Positions 10,950-22,109 of a DNA stretch of 64,000 nt are shown one piece after another. Source of the stretch: Neckera pumila (taxonomy: Eukaryota; Streptophyta; Bryopsida; Hypnales; Neckeraceae); NCBI GenBank assembly GCA_963969595.1, contig OZ018408.1:3159823-3223822 (forward strand), in the 5' to 3' direction. The notes beneath the pieces are model-generated. The model made no database searches. It had not been told where the DNA came from and worked only from the letters and a program-made list of their open reading frames with translations. Within the stretch, counting starts at the first letter, position 1, and each line of letters starts with the position of its first letter. A program made the position numbers and the translations under genes.

Positions 10950-11805
10950 ATGCCGAAGAGAAAGTCGGGGGTGGCGAACGAACATTCAGATGAGGATGAA
11001 GAAATTCCCGCTAACAAGAAGAAAGCTTCTTCAGGAGACGAAGACAGTACAGTTGCCTGTGAGGTTGGTTTAGGCTTTAAACCGTTCTCTACCTGTGATC
11101 CAGCGCGTGATTTGTATAACATGGCACTTTAGTTAGGGTTTAGGGTTAATGTACGTCCTTGATGTACGTCGTCTTTAGACATCTTAATTAGGTTTACTGA
11201 CTGATTATTTTCAATGGGGGAACTAGTTGTCGAAGAATCGGAAGGTGCTTGTGAGGAAATTCAAAGGGAAGGTGTAAGTGGACATCAGGGAGTTTTATAG
11301 CAAAGGTGGCGAGGATCTACCATCAAAGAAAGGTTTGATATCAAACTGCCTTGTGTTGTGTGAAATATAACTTTATCTGAGCAAGTTCCATTGCATTTGT
11401 GGATCACACCATGTGTACACAACGAAGAGTCATATCGAGATCGTTACTAACGACATCCTGGATTGAATTTGTAAATTCAAATTGCCTTGCTGGCTTGAAG
11501 GGAGATGCACGCATTGTTAGAGAACTCTTTATCATCTCACGATTAATTTGAACTCATCAGTTCTTCTGTATGGCAGGCATTTCGCTTCCGCTAGACCAGG
11601 TATGGTGACAACGAACTGTAAACTATACTCTTGCGACGATGTTTTGTGAGACTGAAGTAGCATATTGATGAATTTTCAACATCGTCTTTTTAAATTGAGT
11701 GAATTATGCCTTTCGCTAACAAGGAGATTTGGCTTGCAGTGGAAAATGCTCAAGTCACATTTGGAAGGTATCCAGGATCTGATTCAAGCCTTGATTGATA
11801 TATAG
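10950..11805 (+). pseudogene. PC4/SUB1 (KIWI-like) transcriptional coactivator, four exons with one in-frame stop
   Basis: Exons are 10950-11063, 11227-11332, 11577-11599 (23 nt) and 11740-11805, each with GT-AG borders and joining in frame to 102 codons, the usual size of plant KIWI-type PC4. The N-terminus is Ser/Asp/Glu/Lys-rich (MPKRKSGVANEHSDEDEE). The single-stranded-DNA-binding domain follows: LSKNRKVLVRKFKGKV, VDIREFYSKGGEDLPSKKG, GISLPLDQ, WKMLKSHLEGIQDLIQALI. Where PC4 proteins have an aromatic or hydrophobic residue between GKV and VDIREFY, this copy has TAA (11275-11277). Every splice site and the rest of the frame are intact, so the stop is recent, an assembly error, or bypassed. 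The TAA lies inside AAG|GTGTAAGT, itself a near-consensus donor. PC4 acts in the nucleus bridging activators and the basal machinery. Confidence 0.75.
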
Positions 11806-11809
11806 TGTG

Positions 11810-12580
11810 GGCTTTGTAGCGGCATGGTAGTTCAGGTTATAGCTCTTTGGTTAAATTCAGGAGATCGGATTTTGAAGCCTTTCACGAGAAACTTTTTAGA
11901 ACAGGTCTTGCGGTTTGTGCATCGCCTGTGCATCGATTTTACACTGAAGAGCCTAGTGTTTGAGGATGTAGACATGACTGTAAATCACTTTTGGAAGATT
12001 TTCCCATAATTTTGCGGCATCAATGCCATCCTGTTTTCAGGGAACCTAGTTAAGTCCAAAAGTGGACATTTCCGTGTCTGTTGATGGCAATCTTATTCTC
12101 TTTGAAATACGCTATGGAAAGGTTTCTGTCATTCTGTTGCTGATTCCGTTTGATTGATGTTGAGTGACCATATCTTCGTTTTACTGATACAAATTCATTT
12201 TCTTTCCAACAGTTGAACTTATGAAATTGTGATCACTCTGGTGAGATTGCAATTTGTGGATCCCTCTGGATTTTTTAACCCCTTTAAATCCACCGGATGT
12301 ATCAATTAGTACTTAGGGAGTTATCGTGTAAGTCTCCTCAACCCGCCCTCGTATCTCGACCCCTTGCCTCGTTGAAGTAGTCGACACATTCTTAATCAGT
12401 GTGTATCCATTGTCTAAGACATTTTGTGAAAGAATTGTAAAAGATTAAACTCACAATAACAACAGGACGGAACCAAAAAAATTCGAAAAATTGAACAGCT
12501 GCTCGGGAGATGAAATGAATAACCTGAAGTCCGTGCATAGATTGACGAGCACTGAATAAAATTCTGCTAACAAGTGACTA
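11810..12580. other. No recognised feature
   Basis: Likely the 3' region of the PC4-like gene, followed by unremarkable intergenic sequence. Confidence 0.4.
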
Positions 12581-12588
12581 CAGTACCT

Positions 12589-14268
12589 CTAAAACTCTAG
12601 ACCAGCTTCACGTGCCGCATCTGCCAACGCCTTAATGCGCCCGTGGTACACAAAACCTCCCCTGTCAAAAGCCACCTTGCTGATGCCTTTCTCTATGCAT
12701 AGCTTTCCAATAGCCTCTCCCACTTTCCTAGCAGCGTCCTGCACAAAAACCCAAAAATTCAAGTTTCCATAGTAGTCATGGAATTCATAACATCAGGTGA
12801 CACACCTAAATGTGACCCTTACCAAAAAGAAATCAAAACATTGACGTGTTGGACAATGTTGAAAGCGTCAATACCGACGCATAAACCCTAAAGTTCATTT
12901 CATGCTCGATAAGAGTAATCATGGAATTCGTAACATAGGGATTACACATTTACAACTCTTATCAAGAAGCGACACCTCTAGATCCTAAAATGTACAAAAT
13001 CTAAAATTGAGAGTCTAGAGCCTAGAGTCAAGTTTCAGTGCACCCATATTCAGCACTACGAAAATTTATTCATTTAGTGTCCGACACACACATGCAACAA
13101 GACTCAACACGAATGAAGGAAATTTAATAGGAACCGTGATCAAATGCTTATTTTAGTGTACATAATCTAAGAGAGAAATGTCTGGAGAGTGACCCATTGA
13201 CCTGTAGAAAAGAGACTTACAACTGTAGGGCCTGCGGTATCCTCAATAGTCTCACGGATTTCCTTGGAAAGAGTGGATGCAGCAGCCAGAGTGTGTTGTT
13301 TCGTGTCATCAATCACTTGAGCATAAACATGTTGGTTCGAGCGGAAGACAGCCAACCGGGGCCTCTCAGTGGTGCCATTCAGCTGCACGTAATGTACCAG
13401 TCCAGCATATTGTCAAGATGTGATCACATCGCAGCCCTAAAGGACCAAGGATAGATGATTTTAAACTAACCAATTTCATTCATCAATAATGTGAAAGACA
13501 TAATTCTGATGGGGACAAATTCGCATCATCAGAATCAGTGAAAAACGTTGTATGCGTTCATCAAAATCTATATAAAATTGAACAAAATACAGCGCTCATA
13601 TTACCTACTCAAAACTGCTTAAAGACTCATGAAGCCCTCAGTATCTCTAATTTGGCCAGTGCAGTTACTCCAGTCACTACAATTCAAATTCAGAAGAGAA
13701 AGTTACACCAGCACAAAACGAACTATTGAAAGCAAGAGAAAAAGCCAAAGCCCTATCTAAGTCACGGTCCATAGTTACCAATGACATCACCCTTCCATTT
13801 CACCTTTGAAACCTAAATGCGAAATCTGTCACAAATCTGGACACGCAAAATGAAGCTTCTGCACAAGATTGTCGGAACTCTACAAATCACCATACTGCGG
13901 AAAACGTCTAGTTCTAATGGCAGAAGGGATTCCATTACCTTCTTCCTCAATCGCCTATGACGAGTTTTCACAGTTTCTCTCCGAGTTGGCTGCCTCGACG
14001 CTTCTATCGTCAGTGACAGAACTGCAAGGAAGGGTTTATCCAAAATTAGGGGAACAGCCTTCCATTGTGCCCGAAGACCCTCCATAATTGTGCTTTCACT
14101 GCAATTCGAGCGAGAATGTAGTTGCAAGCAAAACCAACCTGGGCGAGCGGACGGCAACGTGGACGGGCGGAAGGAGGGGGCGGCAGCAGCCAAGCCGTTG
14201 AATTCCGTGAACGGGGAGCTCCGCAGGGACAGCGACGCCATGGACGCCGTAGCGCCAGCCATAGCCAT
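12589..14268 (-). CDS. Chloroplast 50S ribosomal protein L18 (uL18c)
   Basis: Three exons on the minus strand: 13939-14268, 13221-13382 and 12589-12738, all GT-AG, phase 0, giving 213 aa. The first exon encodes a Ser/Ala-rich transit peptide ([18 protein letters not shown]) and the start of the mature protein ([15 protein letters not shown]). The second has [20 protein letters not shown] and [20 protein letters not shown]. The third has [19 protein letters not shown], then [20 protein letters not shown] and the C-terminus AREAGLEF. These are hallmark uL18 segments; the protein binds 5S rRNA in the central protuberance of the plastid large subunit. The start at 14268 was chosen because the upstream in-frame Met (14349) would precede the transit peptide with an unrelated hydrophobic stretch. 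I see no odd residues. Confidence 0.93.
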
Positions 14269-14299
14269 TGCTGAGATTGGCCTCAGAAGGAAATGAAAC

Positions 14300-15600
14300 C
14301 GTAATCCGAAAACGAAAAAGGAGAATGCAGCTGGCAGGAATTCCCACAATCTGTTCTAGAATTCTGCAAGGATTGGGTGTGGCTTGGGGAAATGCGGAAG
14401 TAGGCGCCTTATCCAACTGTGCGAGACGAAGTTCCCTTTCTCCATGTTCCCAAAGTTCCCTCCATCAGTTCCCAACTGCTCCATTGGTCCCCGCCCAGTT
14501 TGCCGGTCCGACCCGGCCCGCGAAGTCGCAACGGCAGAGTGTCGTGCGTAAAAGCTCAAATCCTAACAAACGAGTTCCCTCTTTTGTGCTGCTCGTTGCG
14601 GTGCTCGTGGTTCTATCGCCGCCTCGCATTCCTAGCCTCTTTGCAGGGTCTGCTGGTACGCCCCGTGCTCTTTCCATCCTCTTTCAGTTTGTTTATCAAG
14701 TTTTGCGGTAGGAATGCAAAATTTGGATGCCGGTTTTCCATTTTGAATTTGTCTAGATTGTTTTTGTTTTTGTACGGTTGCAGTTTCGTGATCTCTATCC
14801 GATACGCGATCTTTTGCAAGGGAATTGGCGGGATACTTGAGCTTGATTGGTGACTGCTTTTTTTGAAGATCGTCAGCATGGTTCTGTCATTAGAATATTC
14901 TGAAACCCTAGAAAATGTGTTGTCTGAGTTGTGGTGTAAAAGATCTGGTGCTTGAGGAGTTCCGATGAAATAAAAGTCATGCCGTTGTTGTGCTCGATGA
15001 GATTATGATGTGGTTTCTGTTTTTGACAGCAGCTTGTTAGGTAAGCAGATGCGTGACGAAGGCCCAGACCTCGGAAGAGATATAGTCGGGATCCCAGGTG
15101 CATTCTGATTAGAATATTTTGAAACCTTTGAAAATGTCTTGTATGAGTTGTGGTGTAAGTAAAGGTCGGGGGGTAGTTTTGAGATGTTGAAAATTGGTCA
15201 CATGTTGTTGGAAGATTCTTTATTGTTGGATTGAGACTGTTCTTGATGGTTGTTTGGTTTTGATTTTGTTGTAACTGGCGTATTTGGCTGGTTCTTGTTT
15301 ATGCAATTGTTAAACTGCTCCAAGAAAAAACTCATGGCATTTTGAAAAGTTGATCGAATCTTGTGTGGTGTAATTGTATGAGTAAACTTGTTTAGGATGT
15401 AAAGAAGAGAATCATTGAATAGAAATTTGTGCTAATTGGTGTGTGTTTCTCACTCTTTCCCTCCCTTTCATTGACTTAGTTATGTGGTTTGGGAAAGTCT
15501 AATCTACATGTTCTTATGAAGAGTTTGTATTGTACAAGTTACTACACTTTGTGACCGTGGAGCCCTTCTTGACAAGCCATTCAGGACAAGTCACTCACCT
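14300..15600. other. Probable 5' region of uL18c and intergenic sequence
   Basis: Overlapping ORFs occur at 14268-14853 on the plus strand and 14356-14879 on the minus strand, without a recognisable family. The GC-richer 14.1-14.7 kb looks like a promoter/leader region. No gene is supported. Confidence 0.35.
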
Positions 15601-15619
15601 CTAGAGGGTGTAAGAAGTC

Positions 15620-16003
15620 ATGTCTTTTGAACAAGCTTCAACAAGTTTTGAAGAGTAAGTTTTTTATTTTTTTGTTTTATTAGTAAATTTAATCTTACAT
15701 TATTTCAATTTATTAACCTAATTTTTCAAATTGTTTTACATTTTGAGCTTGTTTTTAACATAGTGTTTTTTTAGTATATGCAGGCTTGTATTCAAAAAGG
15801 TCAGAAGCAGTGACTATGTAGTGTCATTGATTCACTCTGAGGCAGTGGACATCATAGAAGAGTTGGAGTTCCTTGAAGTTTTCTGCATTTCTTACACTAT
15901 GAGGTGTATTTTAGATCTACCTGTTGGTGAGAGAAGTTGTTTGGTGGCTAATTCTAAAGCTGAAGGTCCGTTGAAGATCAAAAGAACTCTCTTGGAAGAT
16001 TAA
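15620..16003 (+). CDS. Hypothetical small protein, two exons, 84 aa
   Basis: Exon 1 is 15620-15654 (ATG TCT TTT GAA ...), ending at GA|GTAAGT. Exon 2 is 15784-16003, after a T-rich tract and TATGCAG. The split codon rejoins as GAG and gives one frame of 84 codons: MSFEQASTSFEE, then LVFKKVRSSDYVVSLIHSEA, VDIIEELEFLEVF, ending KRTLLED. I recognise no domain. The last codons overlap the left arm of the foldback element that begins near 15972, so this may be a captured or readthrough gene fragment. The splice logic is good; expression and function are unknown. Confidence 0.4.
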
Positions 16004-16935
16004 AGAAACTCTTTTGAAAGATTACATGGTGTTTCATTATAATCACATGATGTTGATTTGTTGTGAAATTTATAAAATTCTTGATTAAAAATTCACTGAT
16101 ATATTGAAAGCATATGGTGGATTAAAGTAACACTAAAGTTTTGTCTGAAAGTTCAAATAAGTGACTTAACCTTTTCAAAATCTCAAAATCACAAAATCAT
16201 CATCATCATTAACATCCAAAAACGTTGACTTTTCTTTTAGGTTGTCGATATCCTCATTCATTATGTCTTCGAAAAGGTCTTCTGCATTCTCCTTTAAGAC
16301 TCTCAATTTTTCTATCTCAGACTCAGAATTAGCATGGCAATCATACAAAACACAAATTGCTTTTGCAAAAACTTCAAAAAGAATGGATTCCACCCATATT
16401 AATCCCTTTGGAATAGGCACTCTACGGTTGACTGCTGCTTTCTTTGCAAATTTCTTGTTTACCATTATAAATTAAATATCAACCAAATATTTTTTAAATA
16501 TAAAAAATTATTAAAAAAAAAAATTTAAAGATAAAAGAGTGTTTATATAAACAATTGCCATAAATGTATACAAATTAAAATTCTTCATAATTCATTTTAT
16601 GTATACACAATAAATAACAACCTCTAAAAAATATTTATATAACTAAATTTAAGATTTTATAATTTGTTTCATAAAAAACATAATAATAACTTATAAACTT
16701 TACAATATTTATATGAATCACACAAAACAAAGTTTGTTTTAAAAATATTAAGTCACTTACTTGAACTTTTAGATAAAGCTTTGGTGTTACTTTAGTTCAC
16801 CATATGCCTTCAATATATCAATGAATCCTTAATCAAAGATTTTGTGAGTTTCACAGCAAATCAACATCTTGTGATTATAATGAAACACCATGTAATCTTC
16901 CAAGAGAATTCCAAAATCTTGACAAGAATTCCTGT
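15972..16935. mobile_element. Foldback/long-TIR element of about 0.95 kb
   Basis: The left arm (about 15972-16175) and right arm (about 16740-16935) are reverse complements over about 190 bp. They share blocks such as TTACATGGTGTTTCATTATA, GATATATTGAA, CATATGGTG, AAAGTAACAC and AAGTGACTTAA. The left arm has about 20 extra bp next to TTGGAAGATT, a local duplication. The centre is very AT-rich and carries a minus-strand ORF (16175-16465). No transposase motif and no clear target-site duplication were found. Confidence 0.75.
16175..16465 (-). CDS. Hypothetical ORF inside the foldback element, 96 aa
   Basis: It begins MVNKKFAKKAAVNRRVPIPK, continues with an acidic helical part (SEIEKLRVLKENAEDLFEDI) and ends with an Asp-rich tail (DVNDDDDFVIL). 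Charged composition and length make it more credible than random sequence in this AT-rich loop. No family is recognised. It may be an element-encoded or captured protein. Confidence 0.3.
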   Translation of the reverse strand: MVNKKFAKKAAVNRRVPIPKGLIWVESILFEVFAKAICVLYDCHANSESEIEKLRVLKENAEDLFEDIMNEDIDNLKEKSTFLDVNDDDDFVILRF

Positions 16936-16999
16936 CAAGATTGTGGCACCTTATTCCTGGTATAGATGTCAAAAATGTCAAGAATTCCTATGCATCCTA

Positions 17000-19970
17000 T
17001 TCCTGTCAAAGAATAGAGTGCACAAGAATTCTTGGGGCCATCCCTTGGTTCAACTACTCCTTCATCACTGATGAAAGCTGTTCTAAAGTTTTACAACAAA
17101 TGCCTAGAGTATGAGATTACCAAGGTATAACACTTGTACTTATTTGAGTTTCTTGGTTTTGATTTTTTGTTTGTTTTCTTTATATTTGGACATATGGTTC
17201 TACTTGTCAAGGAGGATATGTCATAAATCTTATGTTTTGTTTTATTGTAGAGCTTCACGAATGTTGCTCTTTTGGAAAAAGTAAAACCGGAAATCAATGA
17301 GCAGAAGTTCAATTAGTCAACAAAGACAAACGAAAGCACCATGAATGCAATTGATCTTCTCATTAGTGATGATAGTGATGATGAGTAGATAGGGAGTGGT
17401 GATTAAGTTTGAAGTTGCTAACTGTAAGAAACTCTAAGTGAAAAGAACTGCTGTTGAGTCACCACATAAGTTTAGGATGATTCAGTTTAGCCTGAACATT
17501 TGCCTTCTGTCAAAATACTAGCTGCAAAACCTTGAAGTCGTTTAATGATGTAATGTTCTTGACGATGGTCTTTGAAATGGAGCAAATCTATTACTCAGGC
17601 ATTAATTGCAGCACTTGGGAGCCTGTAGTGACTTCAACGCTCTTTGAAAATCAAAAGATGCAGAAGCAACAAAGTGAAATGCAACGCCATCTTGTACCAT
17701 ATGACCACATTACCAAGGCAATGGAATGAAATCATTGGACTGATTTTAGCAGCTTTAGATGCCAATTACTCTTTTCTTTGAATCTAACTGAAGGTAGAAG
17801 GTTGAATCTCTGAAGCAACTGAAGTTCATACTAACAAACTTGGTTGCTAATCTGATTTAAGCTTGGATGCTCTTCCAGAAGGTTCAAATTTTCACGGCAA
17901 TAGGTAGAGCCTGGTGCTACGGTTATACAACCTCAGCTCTTCAATGTTATACAGACCAGACACACATTCTACATGTGATGATGTAGAATTCTCAATTCTC
18001 TCGTATTACGTGTTGCTGTCAGGATGAGCGATTTGCTTCATGTCAACATCCTCAGTGTTTGATGGCGATGAGGTTGCGTTCTTTGGCTTCACCGGAGCCG
18101 CTACTGCGTATGGATCGCTGAAAACTCATTCCCGTCTGATACGTTTTCATGTTTAATAGTTGGATGTACAAATTGATGAAATGACCTGAAATTGTGCTTT
18201 TGGGGTTTGGAGAGGGGAGTGTGCACGCGTGTTTTGATTTGGTGTTTACGAGACCTGTGAATATCTTTGGAGTGTTGAGGTTTGATTTCGAGGTGACTTT
18301 GCGGTTAATTTCAGTAGACAATGATTTGTGCGTATGCAACTTGATTGCTCTGGTGATCAAGCTTGTATGAGTATGTATAATGGAAAATAGTCAAAGCAAC
18401 ATACTCACTTATGAGTATGTGGAAACCCCTATCATGCCGAGTGCCGAAGTTGCAGTTGGTACGTTTCCGGTGCATTCAATTCGATTCCGATTGTCGTGAA
18501 CAGTCACTGGAAGACAAGGGGCCACTTGCATTTGCAGTACAGAGCCAGAAGCGCATCAAACTCGCACAAATCAACGAAATCAGTTCTCAAATTGAATCAT
18601 CAGCAAATGTTTAGGTTTTATTCCTCTTCAAAGCGTGATCGATCAATTCGCAAGCAGTCAATTGATCACTGATTTTGAAATGTCACATTAGGCTTTGCTG
18701 TCATATGTTTTCCGAACTTTCCAACTCTCAGTCACCCACTTTTGTAGCACTCTAGTCAGTCAAAGGTCTACAAAATTCCATTGTTAGTTTGTCGCACAAT
18801 AATCAGTTCATCAATTGGTGAATCTATGACCTTGCAATTGGGACAAATTCGTCAACCTTATTCTGTCTTTCCACCAAATCAAGTCAATCCATAGTCCGTG
18901 ATAAGCGCAGTACCAGACCAGTGGCGCTCGCCAAGATGATTGGATCAGTACAAAGAATTCCTTCATTTGCTTTAAAAAATAAAACACAGATGCTCAGACC
19001 ATTCTATAGGGTCGTATGAGAACCGGACAATGGCCATACCCATGCCGTCATATGATTGAAATTCCCGCGCGGGGCACTCTGCTCGCATCATCCTATGCAT
19101 GATCAGCTCGGTTTTGGTTGTGTTAGGCTCTATAAATGTTCCAAAAGGGGGCCGTTCCATCTTCGCCAGTTAAGGAGCCTTGCACTGGAAGCTGTGCAAT
19201 TTGTCCGAGGACAGAGGACTTGTTTTTTGTGGCACAAATGGACGTTGAGATTCACTTTTGGTGGCACAGATTGATTTCTTTTGTTTGGTCAATTTTTTCT
19301 GGCACAAATGGAAGTTTAGGTTCGATTGTTCGAGGAATTCATTCTTTGTGAAGCCACCACCTTTAACGCTTGAATTTAGGTCTTCCGAATTTTTCTTTGC
19401 AATGAATCCTGCACATTAGGCTTCTGATTTTGGTGCGGAGTATGATGGATAGTTTATACGTTTACACCGAATTTGAATGCGCTTGCTGCACCGTCATCAA
19501 ATTCAGCAAGGGAGTAAACCAGAGCTGAACTCAAGGTGTCCTGAAATCTTATTAGAAACTGTTTCCATGTAAGGTGAGTACCCCCAAAACCGCCACTTTT
19601 TGCTACTGTGACTAGTTACTATTATTAGACTGGTCAAATTTTCACATTTTGTTCTTGGCAAATGAAAGGAGGTTCCAATGCAACAAAGAATGGGACATTT
19701 GGATACCGTATGCAAAAGTTAATAAGGGTCAAGTTTTTTTTTGGTACATATTCTAAAATCGTTTCTTCAACATACTTACATATTGATTTTAGAGATGTAC
19801 ACTGAGTGATGATGTAGGTTTTAGGCACGGTGTGATTTTGGATGTATCCACCTTAATCATATCCCTACATTCTTGCAAGAACAAAGACAAACACATGTTC
19901 ACTCTAAATTCTCACTCTCTCATAGACATGATAGATCCTCTAAGAAAATATGGAACTTTCAAGAGTGTGT
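17000..19970. other. Low-similarity stretch with short coding-like pieces
   Basis: Around 17067-17120 and 17251-17314 two short exon-like pieces on the plus strand read KAVLKFYNKCLEYEITK and SFTNVALLEKVKPEINEQKF, separated by a GT...AG interval. No family is recognised and no start was found. ORFs at 17532-17729 and 18052-18360 are also unrecognised. Confidence 0.25.
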
Positions 19971-19974
19971 AGAA

Positions 19975-20165
19975 GGTCTTCCAACTTCAAGGGTTCTTTT
20001 ATGGATTTTTTAAAACCAAAATAAGACGACAATATTTCTTGAATTTCTCTTTTTTAGCTTCATCCTTAAAAAGCTCCTCAAATTTAAAGAGTTTTGAGAG
20101 AGCTTTTGTTTTTATTTTGTTTGGTTAGGTGAATACAGGCAAATAACCCACTTGAGTTCTTCCAT
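19975..20165 (+). repeat. Diverged direct repeat, copy 1
   Basis: It shares the ordered words AACCAAAATAAG, TTCTTTTAGCT-like, GAGAGAGC(A/T)TTTGTTT, GATGAATACA-like, CAAATAA(C/T)CCA and TTCCCATGA-like with 21640-21862, in the same orientation. The pair could be decayed terminal repeats of a 1.9 kb element or two dispersed copies. Confidence 0.45.
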
Positions 20166-21639
20166 GAGGAAAATGATAGGACAGACTCATATATGTCTAG
20201 CCTTTGGTAAGGGCCTAGTCACATGTCAAACTTTCATGAGAGAACTTAGGTGGGTCATTTGCATGTTGTAGTCTTGTTTTTATTGAAAACCATAACAATT
20301 TGTCTTTTGATGTAAATAGTTGTAGAGAAGTTGTCTTGATTTAGTTTTGAAAGGTCAATTAGACTTAATTTTCATTTCAATGTAAAAGGACTAATATTCA
20401 AATGGAAAAAGTGGTAGAAAAAAGATAAATGGACAAATAGACTTTAAAAATAAGAAGTATCAAGTAGACATAATAGCTATTTGAATTTTAGGATATATAA
20501 GAGTCATCTTGCACAATGACTATAAATCAATTTGTCTTTCATTTTTCCTTTGAGCTTGTAGTGGTTACTTGACTCCATTGTAACTTTTGTACTTATGCTC
20601 TCTTAGAAATAAAAATTTCTTTGTAACACTTGTTTATATTTTTATATACTTTGTATTAGCTAGTGATTGGCTTTAGTCTTTATGAATTTGACAATTAGCC
20701 AAGGATTGGCTTTATAATTTATACTTTATTCATTATTTTTCCTATTCCATTACAAAATTTCTTGTAAACAAAGCTTTGCTACTATACTATAATAGAATTG
20801 ACAATTCTAATGGGATTGCTACTTTTTGGTTTAAAACATGTGTTCGCCCTATCAAATCAAGTAAAAGCAAAAGCTCTAAAAAGAAAAGACTCAAGAACTA
20901 TTGACCTCTTATTTGGTTAAAAAGAATAAAGAAGAATACTTGTAGATTTGGAAGACCTTAACACACATTTTTACAAAAAACTTGCCATAGTTTGGATAGG
21001 TTTGGAAATCACAAGTGCTTGTGTGAATGACTTTGTCCTTACAAATATGTAGAAAGGAGATTTGCATAAAACAAGCCATCTTATTCATCTTACTATGCCT
21101 TCATTTTGTCCTTATTTGGTCAAACTTGCCCTCAAGGTAGATATTCATTCCCAAATGCCTATGAGATTTATGTTCTAAAAAATCTTGAAAATAAGCAAAC
21201 ACATATTTCAAGATGTTTAACCCATATACATTAAAATTAGAGCATGGTTTTAAAAATCTACTAAGTTAGACTTTGAAAAATCATAAATACTTTATCTAAT
21301 ATTCAAAAAAGTTTACAACAAAGTGTTTTGGATTCTTCTTAGAACTAAAAAATATAATCCAATAGCATTTATGTCAATTTAATAATAATGGAAACTACTC
21401 TATATGTCTCAAGTGGCTAGCTGTAGGCCTGTCCATCTTAACAGGCATTGTATTGTATTATTATTTTTGCCTTTGAAATAAAGTTTCAATGTAAAAGGTA
21501 GGCATCAATTTCCAGAATAAAAAAATAGAAGTTTATTTCCATATTCAAATTGCTCCAACATTTTTGTAAAGACAAATCTTTCATATGATAAATTAAACTT
21601 TTCCAACCAGTCATTTTTCTTACAAGTTTTTAGGAAAAA

Positions 21640-21862
21640 ATGTAAAAGTGCAAGGAGTGTGAGACAAGTACTTCAAATTTCATAGAAGCCCCTCTTTATT
21701 TTTAAGAACCAAAATAAGTAGCCAATTCAAAGCTCTTGTATATTCTTCTTTTAGCTACTTCCTTTAAGAGACCCAAAGATTTAGAAAAGCTTGAGAGAGC
21801 ATTTGTTTCATTTGATCTAGACGGATGAATACATACAAATAATCCATTCAATTTTTCCCATG
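21640..21862 (+). repeat. Diverged direct repeat, copy 2
   Basis: Partner of 19975-20165. The sequence between the two copies is AT-rich with no ORF of note. Confidence 0.45.
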
Positions 21863-21952
21863 ATTGTATCCACAGGTCATCAAGGAAAGCTATACGGAAA
21901 ATTTAGGGACAAGGACCACATCTTACAAGCTCCTAAGGTTTGTAACTTACAC

Positions 21953-22108
21953 TAGAGAGTGTCCAAATAAAATTTCATGTGTGCCAAAAAAAATGACCAA
22001 AAATGCATGGTTATTATTATTAGATTTCTTCCATTTCTGTTTGATTTTCTTAACGATTGAAAGTCAATTTCATTGCTTTCATTTAATGTATTTTTTGGAC
22101 ACCCTGTA
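21953..22108. mobile_element. Short mariner-like MITE (about 156 bp) with TA ends
   Basis: The right end, read inward, is TACAGGGTGTCCAAAAAATA and the left end is TAGAGAGTGTCCAAATAAAA. They form imperfect inverted repeats bounded by TA dinucleotides. CAGGGTGTCC is, from memory, a common Tc1/mariner terminus, more familiar from animals than plants. There is no transposase. Confidence 0.5.
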
Positions 22109-22109
22109 T

